Part shown: positions 8,560-15,942 of the stretch, in pieces
Layout of the letters: each line of letters starts with the position of its first letter
How positions within the stretch are numbered: the stretch's first letter is position 1
Assembly (NCBI GenBank): GCA_964433555.1
Contig: CAYSRG010000037.1
Location: 1 to 15,991 of the forward strand
Origin: Stramentimicrobium sp964433555
Lineage (GTDB): Bacteria; Atribacterota; Phoenicimicrobiia; Phoenicimicrobiales; Stramentimicrobiaceae
DNA: 15,991 nt
Direction of reading: 5' to 3'
The notes under the pieces: generated by a model
Database searches by the model: none
The model's input: the letters and a program-made list of their open reading frames with translations, nothing else
What the model was told of the DNA's origin: nothing
Translations under genes and position numbers: made by a program

Positions 8560-10998
8560 TTATTGTCTTAAGTTTGCCTGAAAGTGTTCATTCAATCTTA
8601 TTGTAACATTTTTCATTACTTTGTCGACTTCAATATCCGTTAAAGTTCTATCATCAGCTTGAAAAAATATAGAAAAAGCTATACTTTTATTACCCTGTTT
8701 GATCTTTTCCCCTCTAAAAATGTCAAATAATTCTACTCTCTTGATAACATCCCGTTCTACTTCTAAAACTGCCTTTTTTATCTGGGCAAAATTTACATTC
8801 TCAGGAACTACTATTGCTATATCTCTTTGGGTATAAGGATATTTAGGTAAAGGCTGAAAAGTGACTTCTCTATCAATCAATGGATATAGTTCTGCATAAT
8901 CCAACTCGAATAATAATATATTCCCTGGTATGTCTAAATTTTTGGCAATATCTTGATGTAACTCACCAAAAAAGGCAATCCTCTTGTTTCCACCCTTTAT
9001 TATTCCATTCTTTTGGGGATGAAAAAAGGGTAGATTCCCGCACAAATAATCTATATCCTTTATCCTTAATGCATCAAAGAGGGATTCTAGAATTCCTTTC
9101 AGATAAAATATATCCCAGTTTTCTGATTTATCCCATATATTACCCCTGCCTATTTTGGCTATTCCCCCAGCTATCATCAATTTTTCAACAGGCAGAGAAC
9201 CTCCCTCAAGCTTACTTTGAGGAAAATAAGCCCTTCCGATTTCAAATAATTTTATTTTTTCCATACTATGATTTACATTCCATTGAATTGTCTTAAGTAA
9301 ACCTGGTATCAAAGTGGTTCTCATGATGGTCTGCTCTTGAATTAGTGGATTAGCTAATTTGACCGTTTGACGAAAATAGTGAGAAGATGGCAATTTCAGC
9401 CAATCAAAGCATTTTGGAGTAATCATACTATAGCTAATTATCTGATGCATACCGCAACCAACCAGAAAACTCCTTATTTTATCCACAATTTTTTGTCTAT
9501 CGCTTTTACCTTCCTGTACCACCGTAGATTTAAACAAAGTAGAGGGAATGTTTTCATAACCAAATATCCTGGCAATTTCTTCAATAACATCTATATCTCT
9601 TTGTACATCGCTCCTAAAACTGGGAGGAGTAAGTTCTAAATAATTATCAATCTCATGATTGATTTTAAATTCCAACTTGGTTAAAATATCAACAACTTTT
9701 TCTTTAATCTCACTGTTATTGTTAGCGATTGTGGTTCCCAAAATCCTACTTATTTTAGGCAGATACAGCTTGATTGGCTTTGTCATGCTCATTTTTTTAC
9801 TGTATTGGTCTATGACTCCAGAAAGAAGTTTGCTTGAGGTAAGTTGGGTTATAAGATAAGCAGCTCTATCCAGGGCAAAAACCTGGCCAAATGGATCTAT
9901 GCCTTTTTCAAAACGATTAGAAGCATCTGTCCTCAAAGTAAAATAGTGACTGGTTCTTCTATTATTAACTGCATCAAAATATGCTGATTCCAGAAATACG
10001 TCTTTTGTAGTAGTCTTAATTTCAGAATTCTCGCCTCCCATAACACCCGCTAAGGCAATAGCTCGATCGCAATCAGCAATAACCAGATTATCTTTTGTTA
10101 ATGTCCGTTCAATACCATCTAAAGTCCTAAATTTTTCTCCGGGATTAGCTCTGCGAATGATTATTTTCTGACCATGAATAAAATTGAGGTCAAAGGCATG
10201 AAGAGGTTGTCCCGTCTCCATCATAACATAATTAGTTACATCAACTATGTTATTAATTGGTCTGATGCCCAGTAAAAACAACTTCCATCTTAACCAGAAT
10301 GGTGACTGTTTCACCCGCAATCTCCTAATTATTCTGCCAGCATAGCGAGGACAAAGATCTTCATCCTCTACTTCCACTGATATACAATCGGTTATCAATT
10401 CCTCTGTTTCTACTAACTTTATCTCTGGTAATCGTAAGGTTTTCCCAGAAAAAGCTGATATTTCCCGGGCAATCCCAATTATACTCAATAAATCAGGACG
10501 ATTGGAGAAAATTTCAAAATCAAAAATTACATCATCTCCCATTCCTGTTAAATTTTCAATCCTTTCTCCTATAGGTAAGTTATTATCTAAGATTAATACA
10601 CCGGGTGATTTGCTCTTCTCCAATCCCAATTCGGAAGCTGAACAGATCATCCCCTGTGAATATACTCCTTGAATTATTTTCTCTTCAATCTTTCCTAATC
10701 CTGGTAAAGTACCACCTTCCAATACTGTCGGAACATAATCTCCTACTTTCATATTTTTTGCACCACAAACTACTTCTAATGTTCTACTTTTAATATCTAC
10801 CGTACAAACCAATAGATTACTACTATTATGGACAGGTTTAATATCAGTTATTTTCCCTACCAATACTCCCTGAACCTCTTTAAATATTGGAGTAGTATGT
10901 TCAGCAACAATACCATTCATAGAAAGCCGTTCAGCTAGTTCTTCCGGTGATAAATTAATATCTACATACTCTTTTAATAAATTATATGAGACCTGCAT
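8560..10998 (-). CDS. pheT: Phenylalanyl-tRNA synthetase beta subunit
   Basis: Beta subunit of the alpha2-beta2 PheRS, which edits mischarged tRNA and helps bind tRNA-Phe. It is about 812 aa, the normal size. Domains in order: an EMAP/OB-type tRNA-binding domain (about 40-150, with VGKITDIKPV and CGAKNM), the B3/B4 editing domain (about 210-390, with GETGQPLHAFD-like MMETGQPLHAFDL), B5 (about 405-480), the catalytic-like core (about 490-690), and a C-terminal ferredoxin-fold anticodon-binding domain with YPYTQRDIAIVV. An ATG at 11007 is in frame, but the GGGGGG Shine-Dalgarno directly abuts it. The ATG at 10998 is 9 nt from that site, so I prefer it. The gene follows pheS by about 29 nt and shares the T-box control. 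Confidence 0.96.
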   Translation of the reverse strand: MQVSYNLLKEYVDINLSPEELAERLSMNGIVAEHTTPIFKEVQGVLVGKITDIKPVHNSSNLLVCTVDIKSRTLEVVCGAKNMKVGDYVPTVLEGGTLPGLGKIEEKIIQGVYSQGMICSASELGLEKSKSPGVLILDNNLPIGERIENLTGMGDDVIFDFEIFSNRPDLLSIIGIAREISAFSGKTLRLPEIKLVETEELITDCISVEVEDEDLCPRYAGRIIRRLRVKQSPFWLRWKLFLLGIRPINNIVDVTNYVMMETGQPLHAFDLNFIHGQKIIIRRANPGEKFRTLDGIERTLTKDNLVIADCDRAIALAGVMGGENSEIKTTTKDVFLESAYFDAVNNRRTSHYFTLRTDASNRFEKGIDPFGQVFALDRAAYLITQLTSSKLLSGVIDQYSKKMSMTKPIKLYLPKISRILGTTIANNNSEIKEKVVDILTKLEFKINHEIDNYLELTPPSFRSDVQRDIDVIEEIARIFGYENIPSTLFKSTVVQEGKSDRQKIVDKIRSFLVGCGMHQIISYSMITPKCFDWLKLPSSHYFRQTVKLANPLIQEQTIMRTTLIPGLLKTIQWNVNHSMEKIKLFEIGRAYFPQSKLEGGSLPVEKLMIAGGIAKIGRGNIWDKSENWDIFYLKGILESLFDALRIKDIDYLCGNLPFFHPQKNGIIKGGNKRIAFFGELHQDIAKNLDIPGNILLFELDYAELYPLIDREVTFQPLPKYPYTQRDIAIVVPENVNFAQIKKAVLEVERDVIKRVELFDIFRGEKIKQGNKSIAFSIFFQADDRTLTDIEVDKVMKNVTIRLNEHFQANLRQ

Positions 10999-11027
10999 GA
11001 AACCCATCCCCCCTATAAATTTCCATT

Positions 11028-12041
11028 CTATTTAAATTGAGTTAAGAAGCGCAAATCATTCTCAAAGAATAAACGAATATCATTAATACCATATTTAAGC
11101 ATGGCAATTCTTTCAGCACCCATTCCAAAGGCAAAACCAGTATATTTTTCAGTATCATAGCCAACCATCTCTAAAACATGTGGATGAACCATACCGGCAC
11201 CCATAATCTCTAACCAGCCGCTATAGCGACAGGATGGACAACCTTTACCTTTACACAATCCACAAGATACATCAACCTCAGCCCCTGGTTCTACAAAAGG
11301 AAAATACCCAGGTCTAAATCTAATAATTCTATCTTTTCCAAAAATCTGCTTACAAAATTCTGTTACTACACCTTTTAAATCAGCCAGACAAATATCTTTG
11401 TCTACTGCCAATCCCTCTATCTGATGAAACATTGGAGTATGAGTATTATCTATAGAATCCCGCCGATAACATTTTCCTGTGGAAATTATTCTTACTGGAG
11501 GTGACTGATTCTCCATTGTCCTGACCTGCATCGGAGAGGTCTGAGTTCTTAAAAGAATATCTGACGTAATATAAATGGAATCCTGATCATCCCTTACTGG
11601 ATGGTCTTTAGGTATATTTAATGCTTCAAAATTATAATAGTCAAGTTCAATTTCGGGACCATCAACTATACAAAATCCCATTCCTAAAAAAATTTCTTCA
11701 GTAGCTTTCAGGATTAATTCAATTGGATGAATAGTTCCTAATATAAAGTTTCTACCGGGAATGGTAATATCAATCTGCTCATCTTCTCTGGATTCTTCTT
11801 TTAAGAATTCCTTATCTTTTTCTGCTATCATTATTTGAAAATCTTCTTTTATTTGATTGAGCAACATACCAGTCTTGGGTTTATCTTCTGCTGGTAAGGA
11901 AGTAATCCTTTTTAACATTTGAGTCACCAAACCTTTACGACCTATATATTCGTTTTTAATGACCATCAATTCTTCCCTATTATTTATAGCAGCAATTCTT
12001 CTATTGAATTGTTCTATAAAATTTTTAATTTCTTTCTCCAA
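11028..12041 (-). CDS. pheS: Phenylalanyl-tRNA synthetase alpha subunit
   Basis: The catalytic subunit of PheRS, a class II synthetase that charges tRNA-Phe; 337 aa. An N-terminal coiled-coil region (about 1-90) binds tRNA. The catalytic domain has motif 2 around RIISTGKCYRRD (184-195), then HTPMFHQIEG (201-210) and motif 3 FGMGAERIAM (305-314). A four-cysteine knuckle, C260-x2-C263-x4-C268-x2-C271, precedes GWLEIMGAGMVHPHVL. This is a zinc-knuckle-like insertion seen in some bacterial PheS. The start is TTG at 12041, with an excellent AAGGAGGG (12055-12048) 6 nt upstream. The Shine-Dalgarno follows the T-box terminator U-tract immediately, so expression depends on read-through of that terminator. 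Confidence 0.97.
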   Translation of the reverse strand: MEKEIKNFIEQFNRRIAAINNREELMVIKNEYIGRKGLVTQMLKRITSLPAEDKPKTGMLLNQIKEDFQIMIAEKDKEFLKEESREDEQIDITIPGRNFILGTIHPIELILKATEEIFLGMGFCIVDGPEIELDYYNFEALNIPKDHPVRDDQDSIYITSDILLRTQTSPMQVRTMENQSPPVRIISTGKCYRRDSIDNTHTPMFHQIEGLAVDKDICLADLKGVVTEFCKQIFGKDRIIRFRPGYFPFVEPGAEVDVSCGLCKGKGCPSCRYSGWLEIMGAGMVHPHVLEMVGYDTEKYTGFAFGMGAERIAMLKYGINDIRLFFENDLRFLTQFK

Positions 12042-12057
12042 AGATATCCCTCCTTAT

Positions 12058-12110
12058 AAAAAAAGAAGTTTATAATTTTTCCCATTAAAGGGACGAAAAT
12101 TATAAACTTC
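12058..12110 (-). terminator. T-box intrinsic terminator before pheS
   Basis: A perfect 15-bp stem: GAAGTTTATAATTTT (12110-12096) pairs with AAAATTATAAACTTC (12079-12065) around a 16-nt loop. Seven Ts follow at 12064-12058. The loop holds the CCCTTT that pairs with the T-box side in the alternative antiterminator form. Confidence 0.93.
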
Positions 12111-12295
12111 TCCGCGTTACCACCCTTTTTGACTTGTTACTATCCAAGTCCAAACTTATTTTATCTATAACGGAATAATCCGTCCTGACCTATTCTTTAA
12201 TTTTCAGTCGGCTTTTTAAAAGTGAAATTCGACAAAGCCAGCTATTTTTTGTTCTTAAATAAAATAACGGGCTTTCTCTACTATCTTTTACTTTT
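12058..12295 (-). promoter_or_regulatory. T-box leader sensing uncharged tRNA-Phe (pheST)
   Basis: A transcription-attenuation riboswitch read on the minus strand. Stem I: AAAAGT (12295-12290) pairs with ACTTTT (12223-12218). The specifier loop contains TTC (12226-12224), the Phe codon, between GAAT and A. The upper helices are AAAGCC/GGCTTT and GTTATTTT/AAAATAGC, with a 12-nt terminal loop (12260-12249). A stem II-like pair uses 12204-12211 and 12180-12188, and Stem III is 12131-12150 (GACTTG/CAAGTC). The T-box sequence AGGGTGGTAACGCGG lies at 12126-12112. Its TGGT can pair with the ACCA end of tRNA-Phe. AAAGGG can pair with CCCTTT to form the antiterminator. When tRNA-Phe is charged the terminator forms; uncharged tRNA allows read-through into pheS. 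Stem I seems shorter than the classic type. No convincing promoter is visible upstream. Confidence 0.93.
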
Positions 12296-12382
12296 TTTCT
12301 TTATATTCTTCACATACTTTCTCTTTATGGTTGCCTTAACTCTGCTTATCATAAATACATTACCGATATCATAAAGAAATAA

Positions 12383-12739
12383 TTACTTACTCTCCGCTGT
12401 TGCTAGTTTTACCAGCTGGCTAAAACCTTCATAATGATGAACAGCTATTTCGGCTAACATTTTTCGATTTATTTGTATGTTAGCTTTCTTAAGTCCATTC
12501 ATAAATTGACTATAGGAAATGCCTTCCTTTTTAGCAGCAATACCAATACGGGTAATCCAAAGTCGCCGAAAATCTCTCTTACGAGCTCTTCTATCACGAT
12601 AAGCATAAGATAAAGACTTTCTAACTGCATCCTTGGCTGAACGCAATAACTTACTCTTACCGCCCCAGTATCCTTTGGCAGACTTAAGAATCTTTTTTCT
12701 TCTATTTCTCGAAGCAACACTACTACTTACTCTTGGCAT
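12383..12739 (-). CDS. rplT: 50S ribosomal protein L20
   Basis: 118 aa, the standard length. A very basic N-terminal extension (MPRVSSSVASRNRRKKILK) that threads into 23S rRNA is followed by the globular part, with KGYWGGKSKL, RKSLSYAYRDRRARKRDFR and RLWITRIGIAAKKEG. L20 is needed early in 50S assembly. In several bacteria it also represses its own operon by binding mRNA that mimics 23S rRNA. The ATG at 12739 has GGGGAG (12751-12746) 6 nt upstream. It is the last gene of infC-rpmI-rplT. The T-box leader begins about 90 nt after its stop codon without a clear terminator between, so some pheST transcription may come from this operon. Confidence 0.98.
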   Translation of the reverse strand: MPRVSSSVASRNRRKKILKSAKGYWGGKSKLLRSAKDAVRKSLSYAYRDRRARKRDFRRLWITRIGIAAKKEGISYSQFMNGLKKANIQINRKMLAEIAVHHYEGFSQLVKLATAESK

Positions 12740-12809
12740 GACTTTCTCCCCTCATTTAACTCTTGATTCATTTTAAAAATATTATTTTTATAAAGAATAA
12801 ATACGAATT

Positions 12810-13007
12810 TTATAAATAAGGCAATAAACGTTTTATTCTTTTACTATCACTTTGATCAACTACAGTCAACTTAGCTAATTGTCTCTTTCTTTTAGTTGAT
12901 TTTTTAGTCAATATATGACTTTTATAAGCTTTAGAACGTTTGATTTTCCCTGATTCTGTTATTTTAAAACGTTTTGCAGCTCCACGATGTGTTTTCATTT
13001 TCGGCAT
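12810..13007 (-). CDS. rpmI: 50S ribosomal protein L35
   Basis: 65 aa, strongly basic, with the standard opening MPKMKTHRGAAKRFKITESG and the KRSKAYKSHILTKKS core, ending KRIKRLLPYL. It is a small component of the large ribosomal subunit. The ATG at 13007 has GGAGG (13022-13018) 10 nt upstream. It sits between infC and rplT as in most bacteria, 70 nt before rplT. The 198-nt gap from infC is unusually long, and an extended -10 promoter just after infC could let rpmI-rplT be transcribed separately. Confidence 0.97.
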   Translation of the reverse strand: MPKMKTHRGAAKRFKITESGKIKRSKAYKSHILTKKSTKRKRQLAKLTVVDQSDSKRIKRLLPYL

Positions 13008-13036
13008 AAATATTATTCCTCCATCTAATATATATA

Positions 13037-13064
13037 CAAGGGGAAAGGGGGATTCTTCTCCTTG
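13037..13064 (-). other. Hairpin in the rpmI leader next to its ribosome binding site
   Basis: On the minus strand CAAGGAGA (13064-13057) pairs with TCCCCTTG (13044-13037) with one mismatch, around a C-rich loop. It lies about 15 nt before the rpmI Shine-Dalgarno. Its position would suit translational control such as L20 autoregulation. I see no specific match to a known L20-binding leader, so that is only a suggestion. Confidence 0.3.
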
Positions 13065-13184
13065 AAAATTGATTTAATTAAATTTATAACTAATCTTACT
13101 TAATATTTATTTTTCCTACCAATTTTAAATATTTTTTAAAATTCCTTTTAAGACAAATGTTTTTTGAAATGTTGATGCTTTAAA

Positions 13185-13193
13185 ATTATATCA
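13185..13193 (-). promoter_or_regulatory. Possible internal promoter for rpmI-rplT (extended -10)
   Basis: On the minus strand TGATATAAT gives a perfect TATAAT (13190-13185) with the TGn extension, about 15 nt beyond the infC stop. No good -35 is found at 17 nt, where the sequence falls in the end of infC. The leader to rpmI would be about 170 nt. Confidence 0.4.
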
Positions 13194-13205
13194 TATTATC
13201 TTATT

Positions 13206-13727
13206 CTAACTATTTTTATTAGAAATAAGAATTAAAGTCATATTTCTTCCTTCTAATTTCGGTTTTCTTTCTACTTTAGAAAACTCACTTGTTTCCACTA
13301 CAACTCGGTCTAAAAGCTCTCTACCAGATTCAACAAATTTCATTTCTCTCCCCCTGAACATTACCGTCACCTTAACGCGATTGCCATCCTGTAAAAACTT
13401 ATGAATCTGTCTTTTTTTGAAATCATAATCATGCTCTCCAATGTTGGGACGTATTTTGATTTCTTTTAGAGTAGTAGCCTTCTGTTTCTTTTTACCCAAT
13501 TTTGCTCTTTTTTCTATCATATAACGATATTTACCATAGTCCATAATACGACAAACAGGGGGGCTGGCATCAGGGGACACCTCCACTAAATCCAGGTTGT
13601 TTTTTTGTGCTTCTGTTAACGCTGTTTCTCTATCAACCAAGCCAAGCTGTTTTCCATCATGACCAATCAAACGAATTTTTTGGGCTTTAATTTCATGATT
13701 CACCCGTAAAGTAGATTTTGACTTTAT
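13206..13727 (-). CDS. infC: Translation initiation factor IF3, ATA start
   Basis: About 173 aa. IF3 binds the 30S subunit, prevents premature joining of 50S, and rejects non-canonical start codons. The N-terminal domain contains the RVNHEIKA opening and GLVDRETALTEA. The linker is basic and helical (about 75-95), and the C-terminal domain includes KEIKIRPNIGEHDYDFK and a TVMFRGREM segment. The first common start is GTG at 13703, which has no ribosome-binding site and truncates the usual N-terminus. Eight codons upstream in frame, ATA at 13727 lies 8 nt after AGGAGG and yields KSKSTLRVNHEI, a typical IF3 beginning. E. coli and Bacillus infC use AUU for autoregulation; AUA would do the same. 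An ATG immediately followed by TGA overlaps this initiation site but is not a gene start. Confidence 0.95.
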   Translation of the reverse strand: MKSKSTLRVNHEIKAQKIRLIGHDGKQLGLVDRETALTEAQKNNLDLVEVSPDASPPVCRIMDYGKYRYMIEKRAKLGKKKQKATTLKEIKIRPNIGEHDYDFKKRQIHKFLQDGNRVKVTVMFRGREMKFVESGRELLDRVVVETSEFSKVERKPKLEGRNMTLILISNKNS

Positions 13728-13735
13728 TTCACATT

Positions 13736-13741
13736 CCTCCT
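13736..13741 (-). promoter_or_regulatory. Ribosome binding site that fixes the infC start at ATA
   Basis: AGGAGG on the minus strand, with 8 nt to the in-frame ATA at 13727. The alternative GTG at 13703 is more than 30 nt away and has no site of its own. This spacing is the main reason for the longer IF3. Confidence 0.8.
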
Positions 13742-13798
13742 TTTATAACTCACTCTATTTAATAAATATAACAAAATGATTAAAAATCTTGTTAAATG

Positions 13799-13827
13799 AA
13801 TATAACATATTGTTTTTTTTTAGTCAA
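13799..13827 (-). promoter_or_regulatory. Promoter of the infC-rpmI-rplT operon
   Basis: On the minus strand TTGACT (13827-13822), exactly 17 nt, then TATATT (13804-13799): 5 of 6 at both boxes. Transcription would begin near 13792, giving a leader of about 65 nt. That leader has a small AT-rich inverted repeat (AACAAGATT...AATCATTTTGTT). It is too short for the classic Bacillus L20 leader with its own terminator. Confidence 0.7.
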
Positions 13828-13906
13828 CATTGAGTTTCCTGGCTATCACATTGTCCTTTCAGTAAATAATTATTTTAATATTTATTAGTTTAAAGCATAT
13901 CCATTT

Positions 13907-15820
13907 TTATGGTAGAGATTTTTCTCTAATTTCTTCATTAATCAGGCTAATATATTGTTCAATAGATTCAGCTCCTATATCACCTTTTCCTCTCTTTCTG
14001 ATATTGACAGATGAATTAGCTACTTCCTGATCTCCAAAAATTAACATATAGGGGATTTTCTGCATTTCTGCTTTCCTTATTTTTGCTCCTATTTTTTCGT
14101 TATTTTCATCAAGTTCCACTCTAATATCCTGCTCAAATATTATCTTTTCTAATTTCCTTCCATATTCAATATGACGATCGGCAATAGGTAACAGTTTCAC
14201 CTGCACCGGGGCAAGCCAGGTAGGCAAGGCACCGGCAAATTGTTCAATTAATATACCTATAAAACGTTCTAAACTACCCATAATCGTTCTATGTAACATA
14301 ACCGGTCGTTCTTTTTCACCTTGAGGATTTATATAGTAAAGATCAAATTTTTCCGGCATAAGAAAATCAAGCTGTATGGTACCACATTGCCAGTTCCTCC
14401 CCAGGCAATCCTTAAGATGAAAATCAATTTTAGGCCCATAAAAGGCTCCATCGCCCTCATTAGTCTTATAAGAAATTCCTTTGTCATCTAAAGCACTCTT
14501 CAGATTATTTATAGCCTTATCCCATACTTCATCAGAACCCATAGCGTGTTCTGGTTTAGTGCTTAATTCAATATGATAATCAAATCCAAAAGTCTGATAG
14601 AAAAACCCTTCAAAATCAATAAGATTCTGAACTTCTTCAATTATCTGAGATGGCATCATATAAATATGAGCATCATCCTGAGTAAAGGAGCGAACCCGGA
14701 ATAAGCCATGTAACACTCCTGATAACTCATGACGATGAACTAATCCCAACTCCGCTAACCTTAAGGGGAATTCCCTATAACTATGTAATCTGCTCTTATA
14801 TATCAATATGCCTCCAGGGCAATTCATCGGTTTTACAGCAAAATCCTGTTCATCTATTTTAGTAAAATACATATTCTCTTTATAGTGATCCCAATGACCG
14901 GATTGCATCCATAATGATTTATTCAAAATAATCGGAGTCTTAATCTCCTGATATCCTCTTTTACGATGCTCTTCCCGCCAATAATCTTCCAGTAAATTTC
15001 TAATAATCATGCCTTTGGGATGAAAAAATGGAAAGCCAATACCCTCGTCATGAAAACTATATAAATCAAGATCTTTTCCTATTTTACGATGGTCTCTCTT
15101 TTTGGCTTCTTCTAATAACTGTAAGTAGTTATCTAAGGCTTCTTTGGAATCAAAAGAAATGCCATATATTCTCTGTAACATTTTATTTTTTTCATCACCA
15201 TGCCAGTACGCTCCAGCTACACTCAATAGCTTAAAAGCTTTTATTTTCCCTGTAGAAGGAACGTGAGGACCACGGCATAAATCAATAAAATCTCCCTGTT
15301 GGTATACGGTTACCCATTCCTCTAGAATCTCCTTTAACAATTCAACCTTATATACTTCGCCTTTCTGTTCAAACAAATGAACTGCATCTTCTTTTTTTAA
15401 AATCTTCTTTTGTAAAGGAATGTTCTTTTTTACTAGCTCTTTCATCTTCTTTTCAATTATTATAAAATCTTCGGGAGAAAAGGTATGTTCAGAATCAAAA
15501 TCATAGTAAAATCCTTCTTCTATTGCCGGACCAATAGCAATTTTAGTTCCCGGAAAGAGTTCTTGTACTGCCTCTGCCATGATATGTGATGTACTGTGGA
15601 AAAATATCTCTTTTCCTTCTTTACTCTGGTAAGTAATGACTTCTAGCCTATCTCCATCTTCCGGTTTATCAAAAAGATCTTTTTTAACATTTTGAGTTTT
15701 TACCGCTAAAGCTTGTTCAGCTAATCTGGAATCATATTGTTTTATTAGATCATAGAAGGTTAATTCTGAACCAACATTAACCTTTCTTTCGTCCCATAAT
15801 ATAATATTAATTTTACCCAT
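13907..15820 (-). CDS. thrS: Threonyl-tRNA synthetase
   Basis: A class II synthetase that charges tRNA-Thr and edits mischarged Ser-tRNA-Thr; 637 aa, full length. Domains: TGS (about 1-62), then the N2 editing domain with HSTSH (H75, H79) and the conserved GPAIEEGFYYDFD. The catalytic core has MNCPGG with the zinc-ligand Cys, LVHRHELSGVLHGLFRVRSF (motif 2 region), QDDAHIY, and motif 3 in HRTIMGSLERFIGILIEQFAG. The C-terminal anticodon-binding domain starts near WLAPVQVKLLPI. The ATG at 15820 has AGGAG (15833-15829) 8 nt upstream. A terminator-like hairpin lies just before this site, but no T-box is present. infC follows about 180 nt downstream with its own promoter. Confidence 0.97.
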   Translation of the reverse strand: MGKINIILWDERKVNVGSELTFYDLIKQYDSRLAEQALAVKTQNVKKDLFDKPEDGDRLEVITYQSKEGKEIFFHSTSHIMAEAVQELFPGTKIAIGPAIEEGFYYDFDSEHTFSPEDFIIIEKKMKELVKKNIPLQKKILKKEDAVHLFEQKGEVYKVELLKEILEEWVTVYQQGDFIDLCRGPHVPSTGKIKAFKLLSVAGAYWHGDEKNKMLQRIYGISFDSKEALDNYLQLLEEAKKRDHRKIGKDLDLYSFHDEGIGFPFFHPKGMIIRNLLEDYWREEHRKRGYQEIKTPIILNKSLWMQSGHWDHYKENMYFTKIDEQDFAVKPMNCPGGILIYKSRLHSYREFPLRLAELGLVHRHELSGVLHGLFRVRSFTQDDAHIYMMPSQIIEEVQNLIDFEGFFYQTFGFDYHIELSTKPEHAMGSDEVWDKAINNLKSALDDKGISYKTNEGDGAFYGPKIDFHLKDCLGRNWQCGTIQLDFLMPEKFDLYYINPQGEKERPVMLHRTIMGSLERFIGILIEQFAGALPTWLAPVQVKLLPIADRHIEYGRKLEKIIFEQDIRVELDENNEKIGAKIRKAEMQKIPYMLIFGDQEVANSSVNIRKRGKGDIGAESIEQYISLINEEIREKSLP

Positions 15821-15838
15821 TTATTTCACTCCTAAAAC

Positions 15839-15870
15839 AAAAAAACCCATGCTAACTGACATGAGGTTTT
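15839..15870 (-). terminator. Terminator or attenuator hairpin just upstream of thrS
   Basis: On the minus strand AAAACC (15870-15865), a bulged T, CATG, an 8-nt loop, CATG (15851-15848) and GGTTTT, running into seven Ts (15845-15839). It has the form of an intrinsic terminator for the upstream tRNA transcript. It ends only 18 nt before the thrS start, and no promoter fits between, so thrS must be expressed through or around it. Confidence 0.65.
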
Positions 15871-15942
15871 TCTGTAATATTCATTGTTATCGAATTTAAT
15901 AATTTATTTCCTTCCGGGATTATTCAAAAAAGTTATAAAAAA

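Noticed and set aside
12318..12379. Complementary segments (TTTCTCTTTATG and CATAAAGAAA) after rplT as a terminator
   Set aside because: The loop is about 40 nt and no T-run follows. It may be chance in AT-rich sequence.
12499..12720. A 73-residue ORF inside rplT
   Set aside because: It is an alternative frame of the clear L20 gene. The same reasoning removes the plus-strand ORFs inside mutS2, pheT and thrS and the minus-strand ORFs inside the PBP gene.
13728..13798. Bacillus-type L20 leader upstream of infC
   Set aside because: The predicted 5' leader is only about 65 nt, with no terminator and no extended 23S-like pairing.
15821..15942. T-box upstream of thrS
   Set aside because: A terminator is present, but the 122-nt stretch has no T-box sequence, specifier loop or antiterminator partner.
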